From Pleodorina starrii (Eukaryota; Chlorophyta; Chlorophyceae; Chlamydomonadales; Volvocaceae), in contig BRXU01000003.1 of assembly GCA_030267565.1 (NCBI GenBank), forward strand, positions 7,539,001-7,603,000: a DNA stretch of 64,000 bases. Direction: 5' to 3'. The notes beneath the pieces were generated by a model. The model was not told where the DNA came from and made no database searches. It saw only the letters and a program-made list of their open reading frames with translations. How positions within the stretch are numbered: position 1 is the stretch's first letter; every line of letters begins with the position of its first letter. The position numbers and the translations under genes are program-made. Below, one piece after another: positions 1 through 11,680 of the stretch.

Positions 1-163
1 GGCAAGCGTATGTATGAAAAGAATTTAGGACAAGATCCCACACGCTCTACCTCTCATATTGCAACATCATTTGTACTGCCTGCTGGCTTAAATAATGCAT
101 CGGCGGCGGGCGCAAGCAAGCAAGCAAGGTAGGTGTGCGTGCGCCGGTTGCGAGGTTACTTAC

Positions 164-3100
164 CCCTGACTGCTGTGTGACATTGTTGCGGTCCAAGTGC
201 CGAAACATGAAAATGAACTGGTCGTTCCAAGTGGTGACATCCTTGGGGTGATTCGTGGAAGCACCGACGGACAGAATGTTCTGTTCGTGTACGTACGTCG
301 GTGTGCGTGCGTGTCCATCCGGGGGTGGGAGGGAGGGGGGGGCACCGACGACCTTATTCATTTAGGCACGCACATACAGTCGGTATCCCCTTCATAAAAG
401 GTTGATTGCTCGATCGGTGATCGGTATCACGTAATGCACGTCCATTCCATTCCTGCATTTTACGTACCGTAATAGGGTACACCAAGCAAGAAAGCCCGCA
501 GGCCCGCATGCAGATCACCGCACGCACACACACACACACATACACACCCAGACATGCATGCATACACATCTTGAACGACGGAGGCATATTTATGAGAACG
601 AGCCATGGGGCGGGGTGAACGTGTCATCATGCGGACGACGGATGCGCGCCGCCTTTTTTGCTTACCTTCGAGGTGCCTGGGGCCCCGACGGTAGCGATAA
701 AGTTGTTTGCGCCTACGTACGCAGCGATCGAGGTGGGAGGTACAACGAACAATGAACGGCAAGTGAGCCCGCAGCATAGCAGCACGTGACGCATGCCATA
801 GACATTTTTTAGTTAGGTTTTTAGAGTTTTAGGGGTTTAAGTGTTGTATGAGGTAGGGTTTTTAGGTTTTTGGGTTCTCGCTTAAAACCCGAACATACAG
901 TCGGATCATCACGTGCCTGAATTTCCCGCAGCCACCAAGCTGAGAAAATCAGGATTCCGCCAGGCGAACAGGTCGAAGCCCTGCGCCTGTGTGTCGTACC
1001 GAACGCCCCAAGCACCGCCGTATCCCCAGCTGTCGGAACTCAGGCGTGCGCCCACGTCGTAGTGGACCTGCGAGCGAGCACACGTACGTAGTGCGTGGAC
1101 CGCAGCGCAACGCAGCAGCAGCGTACGTGTGTAGATAGCCTCCCGCCGCCGCCGGGTACGTAGCAGCCGGGTACGTAGCAGCAGCAGCGTACGTGTGTTG
1201 GGATGTTTGTGTGTGCATCTATATACCGCGCTGCATGCTGGCTGGTTGGTAGATAGGTAGGTCTGTACAAAGACTGCTGGGCGCACGCACAGCAAGTTGC
1301 AAATGCGCACATATACATGCATACAGCAGCAACGAAATAACGCGGGTATGGTTGATAGGGTGCGGGCTGCAGCTGGCGGCGGCTCTTCTCTGTTGCAGGT
1401 TCGAGCACACACATACACACACGCCTGTTCGGTTTCAGTATTCTCCCTTCGTTATTTTACGCCCACATACCTCGCAGCAGCGAGCGTGTGTACGTATGTA
1501 CGTATGTACTCACTTTCAGGAGCGCAGTCTCGACGGGCCAGGGCACCGACAAGCCATATTGGTACGGGCTGGACATATCCACAAAGCTGATCTTGGCCGC
1601 CGGCGCCGCACCCGTGTCGCTGTACAGGAGGCCCGTCGTCTTGGCACCGGCAATGGTACCACACACGTGCGTGCCGTGGCCGTCCTTCTCATCGCCGTAG
1701 TAGCGCTTCTGGTCTGCGTGCGCACTCGACGCACGGATGGAACGGTGGCGGGAGATTGCGTGCGCATGCATGTACATACGTGAGCGATCATATCAATAAG
1801 CATTCGTTCGTTTACGCAGGTAGGGATGGGGTGGGTGGGGCATGTAAAAAACATGCGACCATACGACAAATATAACAGCCACACATTTATACGCTTGTCC
1901 GTACCGATGTACGGCTTCGACACGGCTTGTGTATGTATGCAGCCGCGGTGCGTGTCATCATCACACGCATGTATGCATGCATGCAGACACACGCAGGGAA
2001 GATAGACACCGACCAGCCACTCACACACGCAGGCACGCAGTGGTCTATCTGCTGCGTGTGTCCGTCATTCAATGACCCAGCCAAGCAGCCATGCACGCAT
2101 GCAAGCAGAGCAGGTTATCGATTACATTCGGTACCCACCTACCCACCCACCCACGCACCTGCATCAAGTACCGACGGTGTGATTGAGTATTGGACGATCT
2201 TCCGGTGGTCGGGCAGCGTCCACTTCAGAGGCGAGCCGCTCAGCTTGGCCTCCAGGGCCGAGGGGCTGTAGTTGTCATCAACGAAGGAGCAGTGGCTCAC
2301 GTCGATGCCCGTGTCTCCGACCTGAACGAATGAAGATATATATACACACACATACTGCTGGGATCAGAGCAACCCGACACCCCAAACCCCAAACCCTGCT
2401 CCCATACCGTAACCCACTCCTCGACTCCGCCGGGCGTATTATTATTTATTATTATTACTACTATCCAGCAGCTACCGTTTAAAACATCGACATACAAACA
2501 TGCAGCTGCCCAACACAACATTGCCGTGTGCCCAACCCCGACGACCGCTGCCGCTCGCTTGCTTGCTTTGTTCGTTCCGGAAATAAACAAAACATGCAGT
2601 CGGCCAGCCAGGCATCCGGGCATCCAGCTGCGCGCGTGCGTACCCGTCGTCACGCACATACGTACATACGTACCCCGACAATCGAACCGTTGCCAAAGAT
2701 CCCAGCTTTCCAGTAAGGCCTCAACTCGCCGTTCAGGTTGTTGTAGCGTTCCAGCTTCAGGTCGCCTGTCGGTGATTGAAAGGAAGCAGTACACCACGTA
2801 CGTACGTGATCACATGATGAAAACACCGACTTACATGAGCTTTCTATTCCGTTGGAGCGCGCGGCGGAATGTACGCAGCTGCTGCAGGTGGTAGGGTCGT
2901 CTATACGTCGCTGAGTTTGCGAAAGCCCGCCCAGCCAGCCATGCATCCCTACCAAACGAACCCCGGTTTAAGTCGGGTATTAGATCAGGTTAGGCACGGT
3001 TAGCAAGACTTAGCTGTATGGCGCTTCTGCAAGCAGCCACCTTTAACTCCGGCCAAGCAGAGTTAAACACGACTTAAACTGTCGTTTTTCGAGTTAAGGG

Positions 3101-6100
3101 CGACTTAAGAGGCATTTAGGCTGATTTAGCTAGGAGCGTCCAGATAGGGCTGGATTAGAATTAGCCGGAGTTTGGCCGAGTTGGCTGCAATTACCCTAGT
3201 TTAGCTATGCTTAGGGTTAGCAGCAGAACACGGACTTAAACACTGTATTTATCCTTACTTACAGCTGGAAGAGTTTAACCAACGACTTAGTCGTTCTGAA
3301 GGCCGGATGAGTTAAACACAAAACTTACACACTAATGTGGCTGGAAGAATTACGCTGAGGATTTACCCAATCTTATACCCAGTGGGTGGCATGCTTAACC
3401 AATAGAGGAATCAGGTTCGCGACCTTTACACGACGTCCGGGCTTTGTAAGCACCGTTTTTGAGTAGTCCTACTAAAGGCACTAGACGTGACTCCTCCATC
3501 TAAGACGCATCGCAAGTTATTGCAAACACGGGGTACAGGGCAGGAAATAGACATGCAACAGCAGGCACCTATGAAGCACCGCCTTGCACGGATCCCTCTG
3601 CATCACCAATTCGTCCATGGCACCAGGAGCGCGCTGTTGTGGCACATAACCCACACGAAATCAAATGGTCTAAGGTCACCACCGACGGTTGCCTACCGAC
3701 GGGCACCACCGGAGCCAAAAACACGACCCATTTCATCAAGAGGGCTAGGAGGGCCGCATGCAGCCTAGCGCCACTGTATGGTGGCTGACAGGTATGGTAG
3801 CAGGTGACGACACACACTGCCTTGCCCACTACTCAACAATGTGGGGCCAACACTCAACTAGATAGTGCACTCATCTCCCCATGAAGCAACACCCCGACGA
3901 TACCGACAAACAGATAGCAATCCAAGTCAGACCATGGCACTCCGCCGCTCCCTCTGAGTACCAATACAACATGCCTGCAATATCCTACCCTGCAGTGAGG
4001 CTGGCATACATACGTACAGGTGCGAAGCACCTTTGATCCGCCTACTGATGCTTAGCAAAGCAAGCCCGCATGAGGCTTCATGCCAGCGAAGCATAACAAC
4101 TGAGTACTTCCAACCCTCTGCCACCCCCCTCCCCCCGCACCCCTGCCGCCGTGTCCCCACCCCCGCTGCAGGCAACAATCCTTTACTCCGCTGGCTGCCC
4201 CCCCGCCATGTCCAGGGCCCCCTTGACAGCTCGCCGAGCGTTGATGAGTGAGGCCTCTTGCAGCCCCCACTTGAGCTTTGCGAAGTCGAGTTGGTGTTTG
4301 ATGTCTCGTCTTCCCCGATGTCTAGCGGTTTACCTATTTTCGTTGCGGTCTTTTTCTAATTAGCATTCAGTCGGCTTCGTTGTTGGTTTCTTAAGCTAGT
4401 CCGCGGATTCCTTGCCCGTCCACCCTCCCCTGGTTCTCGTTGCGCTCGCACCTTGGCTGCACGGGTGCTCGCGTGTCTGTGTGTGTGCCGTGTCTGTCTG
4501 TCCTTGGGTTCGTGCGCCTTTGGGTTTAGGCCGGTCCAACGGCGGGGGAGGTTATCCCTCTTGACTCTGGTTCACTTTTGCCACACCCATCGCTAACCTG
4601 GGCACCGTTTTTTTGCTCGATCGACGGAATCGGAGTGCATGTGTCTGTTGGTGTTTTGCCGTCCGGTTCCGTTGCGGTCGGTTGTTGCTGTTCTGTGTTG
4701 GGGCCGTTTGTTCGTGGGCCGCGGTGCGGTGTGTTCTCCTCCTGCTTCGGGGTGTGTGCTATACCGCAGGCTAGTCGGGGCAGTAGGCAGCTGGGCAGAG
4801 TGCTGGCACTGAGAGCAGCAAGCGGCGTCACTGTTGGGCGTGCGTCGGCCGGCAGGAGAGTTTCAGCGGCGGTTTTCTCACCATCTTTCACCGTCCCAAG
4901 CGGGGGAACGACAGTGGTTGGGATGCGTGCCCAGGGTTTGTAAGCGGCACCAATTTGTAAGGGCTACATGCGGCCACCGATGCAAGGGCATACTCGTGTA
5001 ACTGTACGGTCGAGTCCTGTCGAGCGTCCGTCTATGTGCCCCACATAAGCAATCGAATCGGCAGCTCGGCACGGAACATATCCTGTCCTCATGGACGGAC
5101 GCACCTTGTAAGTACGTCAAAGTGACTGTAAGATTGGATACATCCCGCTAAGTGGTGCTAACCCAACATTTCGGACTTACACAGCTAAAGGTGGGGGCTA
5201 ATACCTCGCTAACTCAAAGTCGGTTATAAGTTGTGCCTTATCCGCACATGCCGTGATAATCCTGCTTAGGCTAAGACGGCCACAAACTTAGCCAGACTTA
5301 AACCGGGGTTCGTTTGGTAGGGCCGCATGTGCGTGTGTGCTTGCGTGCCAGGGAAAGCCCATGTCCACGGCGGGTTCAATCTGTATATACATCTGCGTGT
5401 ATGCCCCCCTGCGCCAACGACACCCCGTGACGACCAAAAAGTCAGTCTGTGATATATCTATATCTATCTCTCTATATATAAATAGATACATATATATACG
5501 TATGTGTGTGTGCCGGGCGGCAGGCCAACCTGACCAACGACCTGCCTCCCATCCACTACTCCACCCATGACGACTAATAAGGAAGTAAGTTCGTACACAT
5601 GTGTAGATATATATCATCAACGCCCTGCCGACATACCCGACTGTACCAGCCAGCCGCCCGCCGCGTTGTTGATGGTGGCCAAAAGCGCCGCCTCCAACCA
5701 GGTCACCTCCGGCTTGGCACTCAGCCAGTCCAGGGCGTCTGCAATGTCCTGTGTGGTGTCGTGTCGTGTCGTGTCGTGTGCACGTGCGTAATTATGTACG
5801 TAATACAGCAGCCGAAAATCGATGCATGTGATAATAAGCAGGCTACGTAGCTTGCTTGCTGGTGATGTTACATATGGGAACGAAGCTGACTATCTACATG
5901 GACGGATGGATGCATACCTCGCTCATGCATACGACCCGTCGGGCAGATCGGGTACATGCATGCATGCTACCGTATGCGTGCATTCTTGAGACGTCGGTAC
6001 GCACATCTCGTTCGGGTTGCGGAGCTCTTTCTGCTAGCTGGCTGGCTGGCAGTCAATGCAGGCACAGTGACGACTTGCTAGCTAGCTAGATAGGGTTTAG

Positions 6101-8462
6101 ATAGTGTATTGGCATAAGGCGATTGTTTTTTTTGTGCTCGCACGCTTGGTTCGTTGCCCTGCTCGCACGTTGTAAGCAGTAAAGGCTTATCCCGCGGATG
6201 CTTAGGAGCCAGGCTAACACTCCCCCCCCTTAGAGTGAGCCGTCCTCGGCGTTCATGCATGGGGCCTCCCCACCCTCGCAAGGGTTTTACCCGATATCCA
6301 TGCGCGTTGGCCAGGGATCGAACCGACGACCTCCCGAGCACGAGATCGTACGGCATAGGTCTCGATACCAATTGCAAGCAGTAAAGGCTTATCCCGCGGA
6401 TGCTCATAGGCCAGGCTTATACACGTACCTCGACGCAGCAGTAGACCTGGAGCCGGGGCGTGAAGCTGCCGTACAGGGCGGCGTCCAGGGCCTTGGGCCG
6501 GCAGGGATCCGCCGGGTTGGTGTCGCGCCGCAACAGCGCCGCCAGGGAGGGCATCCAGTCGTCGATGATCATGGACTTGAGGGCCTTGGGGGTGAGACCC
6601 GGTACGACATGCACGATAATGCCGTACAAATCAGGGCCGCTTTTCTTGCTGAGCGCAGACGCCTTTGCATCACTAGCTGCTGCACTACTGCCGGCGCTGC
6701 TGTCTGCAAGGAGCGACCTGCCAGAAACCAGTTCTGATGTGGTGAGGTCGGCCGATCGCTGTCCGCCGATTGCCCCCGCCGGCCCTTCAGACAGCGGCCC
6801 GCCGGCGGCCAATCCGCGCCGGTGGCGAAACGTTGCCCGAACATGAGTGCCCTCGCCCTTTGACACCCAGGTCTGGAGGTTCTGAAGGATTGGCGGCGGG
6901 GCGGCATAGTCCTCGCTGAAGCTGCCGCTGCCGCTGCCGCCGTCTTGGGCGCGCAGCAGCAGCTGTCGGCGCCTGCGCTGCCTTGCGGGGCCGACGGCGG
7001 CCTTGACGTCGTCCAGCTCCGGAGAGTGTTTGTAGCTCGGGTCGTACTCTCCCTGCGAGCGAGCGTGCACGTGCAGCAGTAACCAGACAATCAGGAACGA
7101 ACTCACGAAGGGTTGAGCAAGTAAGCAAGCGGCGGAGCAATCAGCAAGGCAAACGAATCCGCCGAAGTAACAATACCGGGAAGGACAATACGAGGAAGGA
7201 CGAACTCTGCACCGCTCGCGTATTGATGCGGTACATATTGCGTCCCTGCCTAAGGTTCCAGGCGGGTGGGGTTGGCGTACCATGAGCGCATTGTTGACGT
7301 TGGCAGCCTCCACGACGCGGCTGTACGGACCGTACACGAGTACGGTGTCCTGGGCCACGTAGGCCACCACCTTGCAGCCCCGGGAATCCAGGTCGGCGCG
7401 GAGGGCAGTGGCGCCGCCTGCGGGGCGGGGCGGGGCGGGATGGACGGACGGACGGAAGGATGGATCAGGCAGTCGTATAAATAAGAGCCGAGTGGTCAAT
7501 ATGAGCTCACCAGGGCAACCACCTGCGTGCTGTCAGTCGGGGGAGGCAAGGAGGTTCGACGCGTTGCTATCTAGTCGGTTTGACGGCGGCGGCGGGTGAT
7601 GAGCTGTGCGAATACAGATGTACACACCCCAGACGTACGTGCATGTACAACAGCAGTGATGATCAGGGATGCGCTCGATGAAGTATAATGGCCGGAGGAT
7701 GGAAGAAACCGAAGTTGGGGGTCACAGTCGCTAGTAGTCGCTAGCTACCGCGCGGCACCGTGCGTGAAAAACTGGAAGTTGGATATTTGTATTTTTTATA
7801 TTGATTATTTGTAAGACATCACTTCTGCAGATATAACTGAATTGCGGCGTATTAGGAGAACCACTGTGTGTTATCCGTACAGCTTTGTATGCAGCTGAAG
7901 TCGTTGGTGGCGTTTACGCTGGCACCTACCGTTGCAATAGAAAACATGTTGTCCCTGATTCGGGAGTGTCCACCCCCTGCTACGCTAGCTGTTGTCGAAG
8001 GTTCCGTCATCGTCTCTGACGGTACTGACCATACATTTACATACCACCTAGCTACACGCGCACACCGACGCATGCTCGCACCTACCTGCCGCGTATTGCA
8101 CCACGTATAGCTTGGTCTCGTCCATCTGCTGGGAACCTCCGGAGCTGTCACCGGCGCTATAGTCACCGGTGAGCACGGCACCGGAGGCACCGGGTGCGGC
8201 CGTTCCGCCTCCCGCCCCCGTGCCGGCGCCCGATGACGCCTGAGCTGCAGGCCTGCGAGCACGCGGACGGTTGTGCATGGATGGCATGGGCGCATTGTGG
8301 AGTTGGGGCGCACATGCAGGGATTGAGCGAGTGAGGGATGAACGTATATCGAAACAAGTGCGGGAGGTAGGTACGTACCTGAACGTGACTACACGCGAAC
8401 ACCGCGAAAACTAACCGCGCCAAAAAAAGTGCAAACTGAAACCGAAGGGCGGCGAAGCGCAC
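164..8462 (-). CDS. Secreted subtilisin-like serine protease (peptidase S8), 3' end outside window
   Basis: Eleven exons in phase: 8462-8379, 8239-8086, 7417-7281, 7052-6429, 5748-5637, 2765-2674, 2321-2159, 1713-1514, 1067-917, 712-666, 280-164 (627 residues so far). The start gives a hydrophobic signal peptide (MRFAALRFQFALFLARLVFA). A propeptide-like segment follows (ETKLYVVQYAAG), then the S8 catalytic core: Asp in DTGIDVSH (about residue 404), His in DGHGTHVCG (468) and the oxyanion Asn in AAGNSG (571), then NILSVGAS. The catalytic Ser (GTSMA-type) exon must lie beyond base 1. The Asp context with a following Cys and the long Asp-His spacer recall TagB/TagC-like S8 proteases; volvocine hatching enzymes (sporangin) are also S8, but I cannot tell orthology. 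Role inferred: secreted proteolysis, perhaps of cell wall or matrix. Intron 9 uses a GC donor (917/916). Intron 5 (5636-2766) carries a transposon. The start codon is the only ATG giving a signal peptide in phase. Confidence 0.85.
806..876 (+). repeat. Degenerate TTTTAGGG telomere-like tract in a protease intron
   Basis: Reads as TTTTTAGTTAGG, TTTTTAGAG, TTTTAGGGG, then TAGGGTTTTTAGG: imperfect Chlamydomonas-type telomere units. It lies in the intron between protease exons 1067-917 and 712-666. Perfect copies of the same unit occur in three introns of the ABCF gene of this window. Confidence 0.45.
2947..5322. mobile_element. 2.4-kb terminal-inverted-repeat DNA element inside a protease intron
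   Basis: A perfect 28-bp inverted repeat bounds the segment: 2947-2974 and the reverse complement at 5295-5322 (it begins CCCTACCAAACGAACCCCGG). Just inside both ends are many TTAAG/CTTAG-type words, which look like subterminal repeats. No transposase-like protein was recognised in any frame, so this is probably a non-autonomous element. No clear target-site duplication is seen; GCAT lies directly outside the left end and two bases outside the right end. It sits wholly within the intron between protease exons 5637 and 2765, whose codon phase joins perfectly without it. Superfamily unknown. Confidence 0.75.
6174..6404 (-). repeat. tRNA-related, SINE-like unit between 29-bp direct repeats
   Basis: An identical 29-bp word (AAGCAGTAAAGGCTTATCCC and nine more bases) occurs at 6174-6202 and 6376-6404, with neighbouring bases also similar. 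Between them, on the minus strand, 6324-6314 reads GGTTCGATCCC, a good pol III B-box/T-arm sequence, and about 40 bases upstream is AATTGGTATCGAGACC, which resembles a D-arm/A-box. The unit lies in intron 4 of the protease. A full tRNA cloverleaf does not close, so a tRNA-derived SINE remnant is more likely than a tRNA gene. Confidence 0.4.
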
Positions 8463-8498
8463 AACAGGGTTGATAACAAGATATCATCTTATCTATCT

Positions 8499-8758
8499 AG
8501 CCCGGGCTACGAGTAAAAGTTACGACCAGGTTGCAACCAGCTCAAGAAGACTCCGTCCACACTGGACGGGAAGGACGAGCGGAAGGTAAGTTATTGAAGG
8601 AACGACAAAATTGACATATGCCCCTTAGAGCCCGGGCTACGAGTAAAAGTTACGACCAGGTTGCAACCAGCTCAAGAAGACTCCGTCCACACTGGACGGG
8701 AAGGACGAGCGGAAGGTAAGTTATTGAAGGAACGACAAAATTGACATATGCCCCTTAG
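8499..8758 (+). repeat. Perfect 130-bp tandem duplication upstream of the protease start
   Basis: 8499-8628 is repeated base for base at 8629-8758 (each begins AGCCCGGGCTACGAGTAAAA and ends CCCCTTAG). The first copy starts 36 bp upstream of the protease ATG (minus strand), so it lies in its 5' UTR or promoter. No divergence is seen between copies, which implies a recent duplication or an assembly artefact. Confidence 0.9.
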
Positions 8759-9863
8759 AACGGAATTCATGAGCGTAAGAGGTAAGGAAGCTGTGGGATA
8801 CGCTTCATCGTCAATCATGCGCGGGCCGGCAGCAGCGCGCGCGACCACGCAAGCGCGCGAAGTGCTACAAGATTGCCAGGAAAGCCCACGCAGGCCCACG
8901 CGACTTCTAGGCGGATCCTTAATCCATATCTGCAAGCCATTCTTTTCATGCGGCGATTACGTCCAACGGCTGCCTTTGGTCCGCCGCCTTGGTAGGGCGT
9001 CGGAAGGGCTACGTACCTCAGCGCCATCCTCCCGCTTCGTAGCTGAACGACGCCATCGGCGAGCGCTGAGATGGAGAATTCAGAAATGATAAGGAATGAC
9101 AGCACGATGACGGGTGTAACGCCTTTTCGGCGTGACTGTTGAAGGAGACGCATCAGACTTCGGACGCGTACAAGCGTGCAACAGACTTGCAAGCGCTCCA
9201 ATGGGATGATGAAAGTACTTCAGACGGTTGATATAAGGAAATATTGGGGAGAAATTACATGGCATCTACAGTGGGCAAGTCTGAGCCTTAGCCTGCGCGA
9301 GCCTGTCTGGCCTCATATATGATATGTATGTACTTGTGTGCACACAGCTCTCACAATATTTAAATCATTGGAAGCTCAACGAAGTACATGTACACCAATT
9401 GATGGGACGAGCGAGCGAGCGCGTAAAGAAGGCGTGTGTAGCAATGTGACAGATCCGAGCGCAACTAATAGTTTCTTTATATAACTTTAAAAATTATACA
9501 CTCGGTTGATGATGTTTCAGTAGAAACGTTTGTTGTCGGCAGTAATGCCCAGGTAGGTTATTGTGTCTGACAATCGACCGAAGAACTTCTCACGACAGAA
9601 TGGCTTATAATACCAAACTTTAAGTTGAGATTGATGCATTTGGTTTGGTAAACAAACGGATGCCCTTTGCGATGTTGCGATGTTCCAATGAACTTTCAAC
9701 CGAATCATTCTTCTTGAAACGGAAGTCCGTTGCTGCTTTCTTCCTGGTCGGTATGCGATGTGTTAATATTGAAGCATTGTACGAAGCACGATGCTATTGT
9801 GAACGCATAACCCTCGGCCTCTGGTCACTTCCGTTGGGCGTCCGATTTGCACCTACGGGCGTC
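8759..9863. other. Intergenic DNA, no gene recognised
   Basis: Mixed-composition DNA between the tandem duplication and the MULE-like element. Only short, non-conserved open frames are present. A 24-bp near-repeat (GGGCGTCCGATTTGCACC) occurs twice near 9837-9873, directly outside the left end of the next element. Confidence 0.5.
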
Positions 9864-9985
9864 CGATTTGCACCGTACCGGGCACTCGCGGCGCCCCACC
9901 CTGCGGCGCCCTAAGAGTGACCACCCAAAGTGCAAGTGTTTGAGCTTGTAATAATTTCTTCTAAAAGATATGGATACCAATGTTA

Positions 9986-10288
9986 TGGCGGATTTCAGTT
10001 CGAATTGTGGATTTTGCGCTGTCCTTGAAAGCTGGTGGAAGTGGAAGTGAAAGTGCGAAAGTGGGTTCTGGAGCGCGTGGACTGGGGTCCTCACACCAGC
10101 TCACGCCTCCAAATCTTTGCTGGCAGAAAGCAGGCACTTTGCTTGATCAGCTGCTGAAAAGCGGGAGGCGTGAGGACCGCGCCGTGCGCCAATCCGCCGC
10201 TCCAGAACCCACTTATCGCACTTTCACTTCCACTTCCACCAGCTTTCAAGGACAGCGCAAAATCCACAATTCGAACTGAAATCCGCCA
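9986..10288. mobile_element. 303-bp MITE with ~89-bp inverted repeats, TA target duplication
   Basis: 9986-10074 (TGGCGGATTTCAGTTCGAAT onward) pairs with 10199-10288 in reverse complement, with one or two differences, so the single strand can fold into one long hairpin. TA flanks both ends (9984-9985, 10289-10290). The opposite end of the host transposon (around 13111-13116) shows the uninterrupted site with a single TA, confirming the insertion boundaries. A TA duplication with long TIRs and no coding capacity fits a Stowaway/Tc1-mariner-type MITE. Confidence 0.88.
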
Positions 10289-10761
10289 TAACCTCAATTT
10301 AACACAAGCGAACATAGAGCGAGGAACAAACCCATTGCGTGATGGACGACCAAGTGCGTGGCACGCCCGCGCGGACACCCCGCCCATATATGAAGCCGCC
10401 CTGGATCGATGCTAACCGCTTGTTTGCCAGCGCGCTACTCGCAACGACAACTTGTGAAAATCTTACAGTTTCAATACCGATGTTGATTACAGCCAAGCTC
10501 CCGTGAAAAACTGCAACTCGCCAAACTTGCGTTTGTCATGCACAAGCGGTCCGCAAAAGCTTCTTGCCGGGCCGCGTCTGTTGCTGATCCATTAATAGCA
10601 ATACATTATTAAATCAAAACATTCTACCAAGCATACAACGGGAGCTTGTTCTGGTCCACTGTTGAGCGTCTTGACATAACTGCGTGCTCAATCACAAACA
10701 GCACTTCCAGAAAGCCACTGTCGCTAATATGTTTGTGCTATGGGCGATCAACGGGGATCTG

Positions 10762-11680
10762 GGCGGCCCCGGCGACGGCCCCGGCGGCGAGGGGCTGGGC
10801 GGCCCCGGCGACGGCGGCAAGGGGCTGGGCCACGCAGGCGACGGCGGGGAGGGGATGGGCCGCGCAGGCGACGGCGGTGAGGGGATGGGCGGCCCCGGCG
10901 ACGGCGGCGAGGGGCTGGGCCGCGCGGGCGAAGGCGGGGAGGGGCTGGGCCGCGCCGGCGACGGCGGCGAGAGGCTGGGCGGCCCCGGCGGCGGCGGCGA
11001 GGGGATGGGCCGTGCCGGCGATGGCGGCGAGGGACTGGGCGGCGCGGCTGACGGCGGCGAGGGACTGGGCGGCGCAGGTGACGGCGGCGAGGGGCTGGGC
11101 GGCCCCGGCGACGGCGGCAAGGGGCTGGGCCACGCAGGCGACGGCGGGGAGGGGATGGGCCGCGCAGGCGACGGCGGCGAGGGGATGGGCGGCCCCGGCG
11201 ACGGCGGCGAGGGGCTGGGCCGCGCGGGCGAAGGCGGGGAGGGGATGGGCCGCGCCGGCGACGGCGGCGAGGGGCTGGGCGGCCCCGGCGGCGGCGGCGA
11301 GGGGATGGGCCGTGCCGACGACGGCGGCGAGGGACTGGGTGGCGCGGCTGACGGCGGCGGGGGACTGGGCGGCGCAGGTGACGGCGGCGAGGGACTGGGC
11401 GGCCCCGGCGACGGCGGCAAGGGGCTGGGCCACGCAGGCGACGGCGGGGAGGGACTGGGCGGCGCAGGCGACGGCGGCGAGGGGATGGGCGGCCCCGGCG
11501 ACGGCGGCGAGGGACTGGGCCACGCAGGTGACGGCGGGGAGGGACTGGGCGGCGCAGGTGACGGCGGCGAGGGACTGGGCGACGCAGGTGACGGCGGGGA
11601 GGGACTGGGCGGTGCAGGTGACGGCGGCGAGGGACTGGGCGGTGCAGGTGACAGCGGGGAGGGGAGACCCAGCGACGGCG
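10762..11680. repeat. 30-bp GC-rich minisatellite with 300-bp higher-order period
   Basis: About 30 tandem units of the type GGCGACGGCGGCGAGGGGCT plus GGGC and a variable hexamer. Unit variants recur in the same order every 300 bp (compare 10801-11100, 11101-11400 and from 11401), so ten-unit blocks were duplicated. It lies inside the MULE-like element. As the period is a multiple of three, several frames stay open on both strands (for example Gly-Asp-rich repeats); I do not regard these as genes. Confidence 0.9.

Noticed and set aside
5340..5400. Candidate protease exon (IEPAVDMGFPW)
   Set aside because: No usable donor, and exons 5748-5637 and 2765-2674 already join in phase to give a typical continuous S8 sequence.
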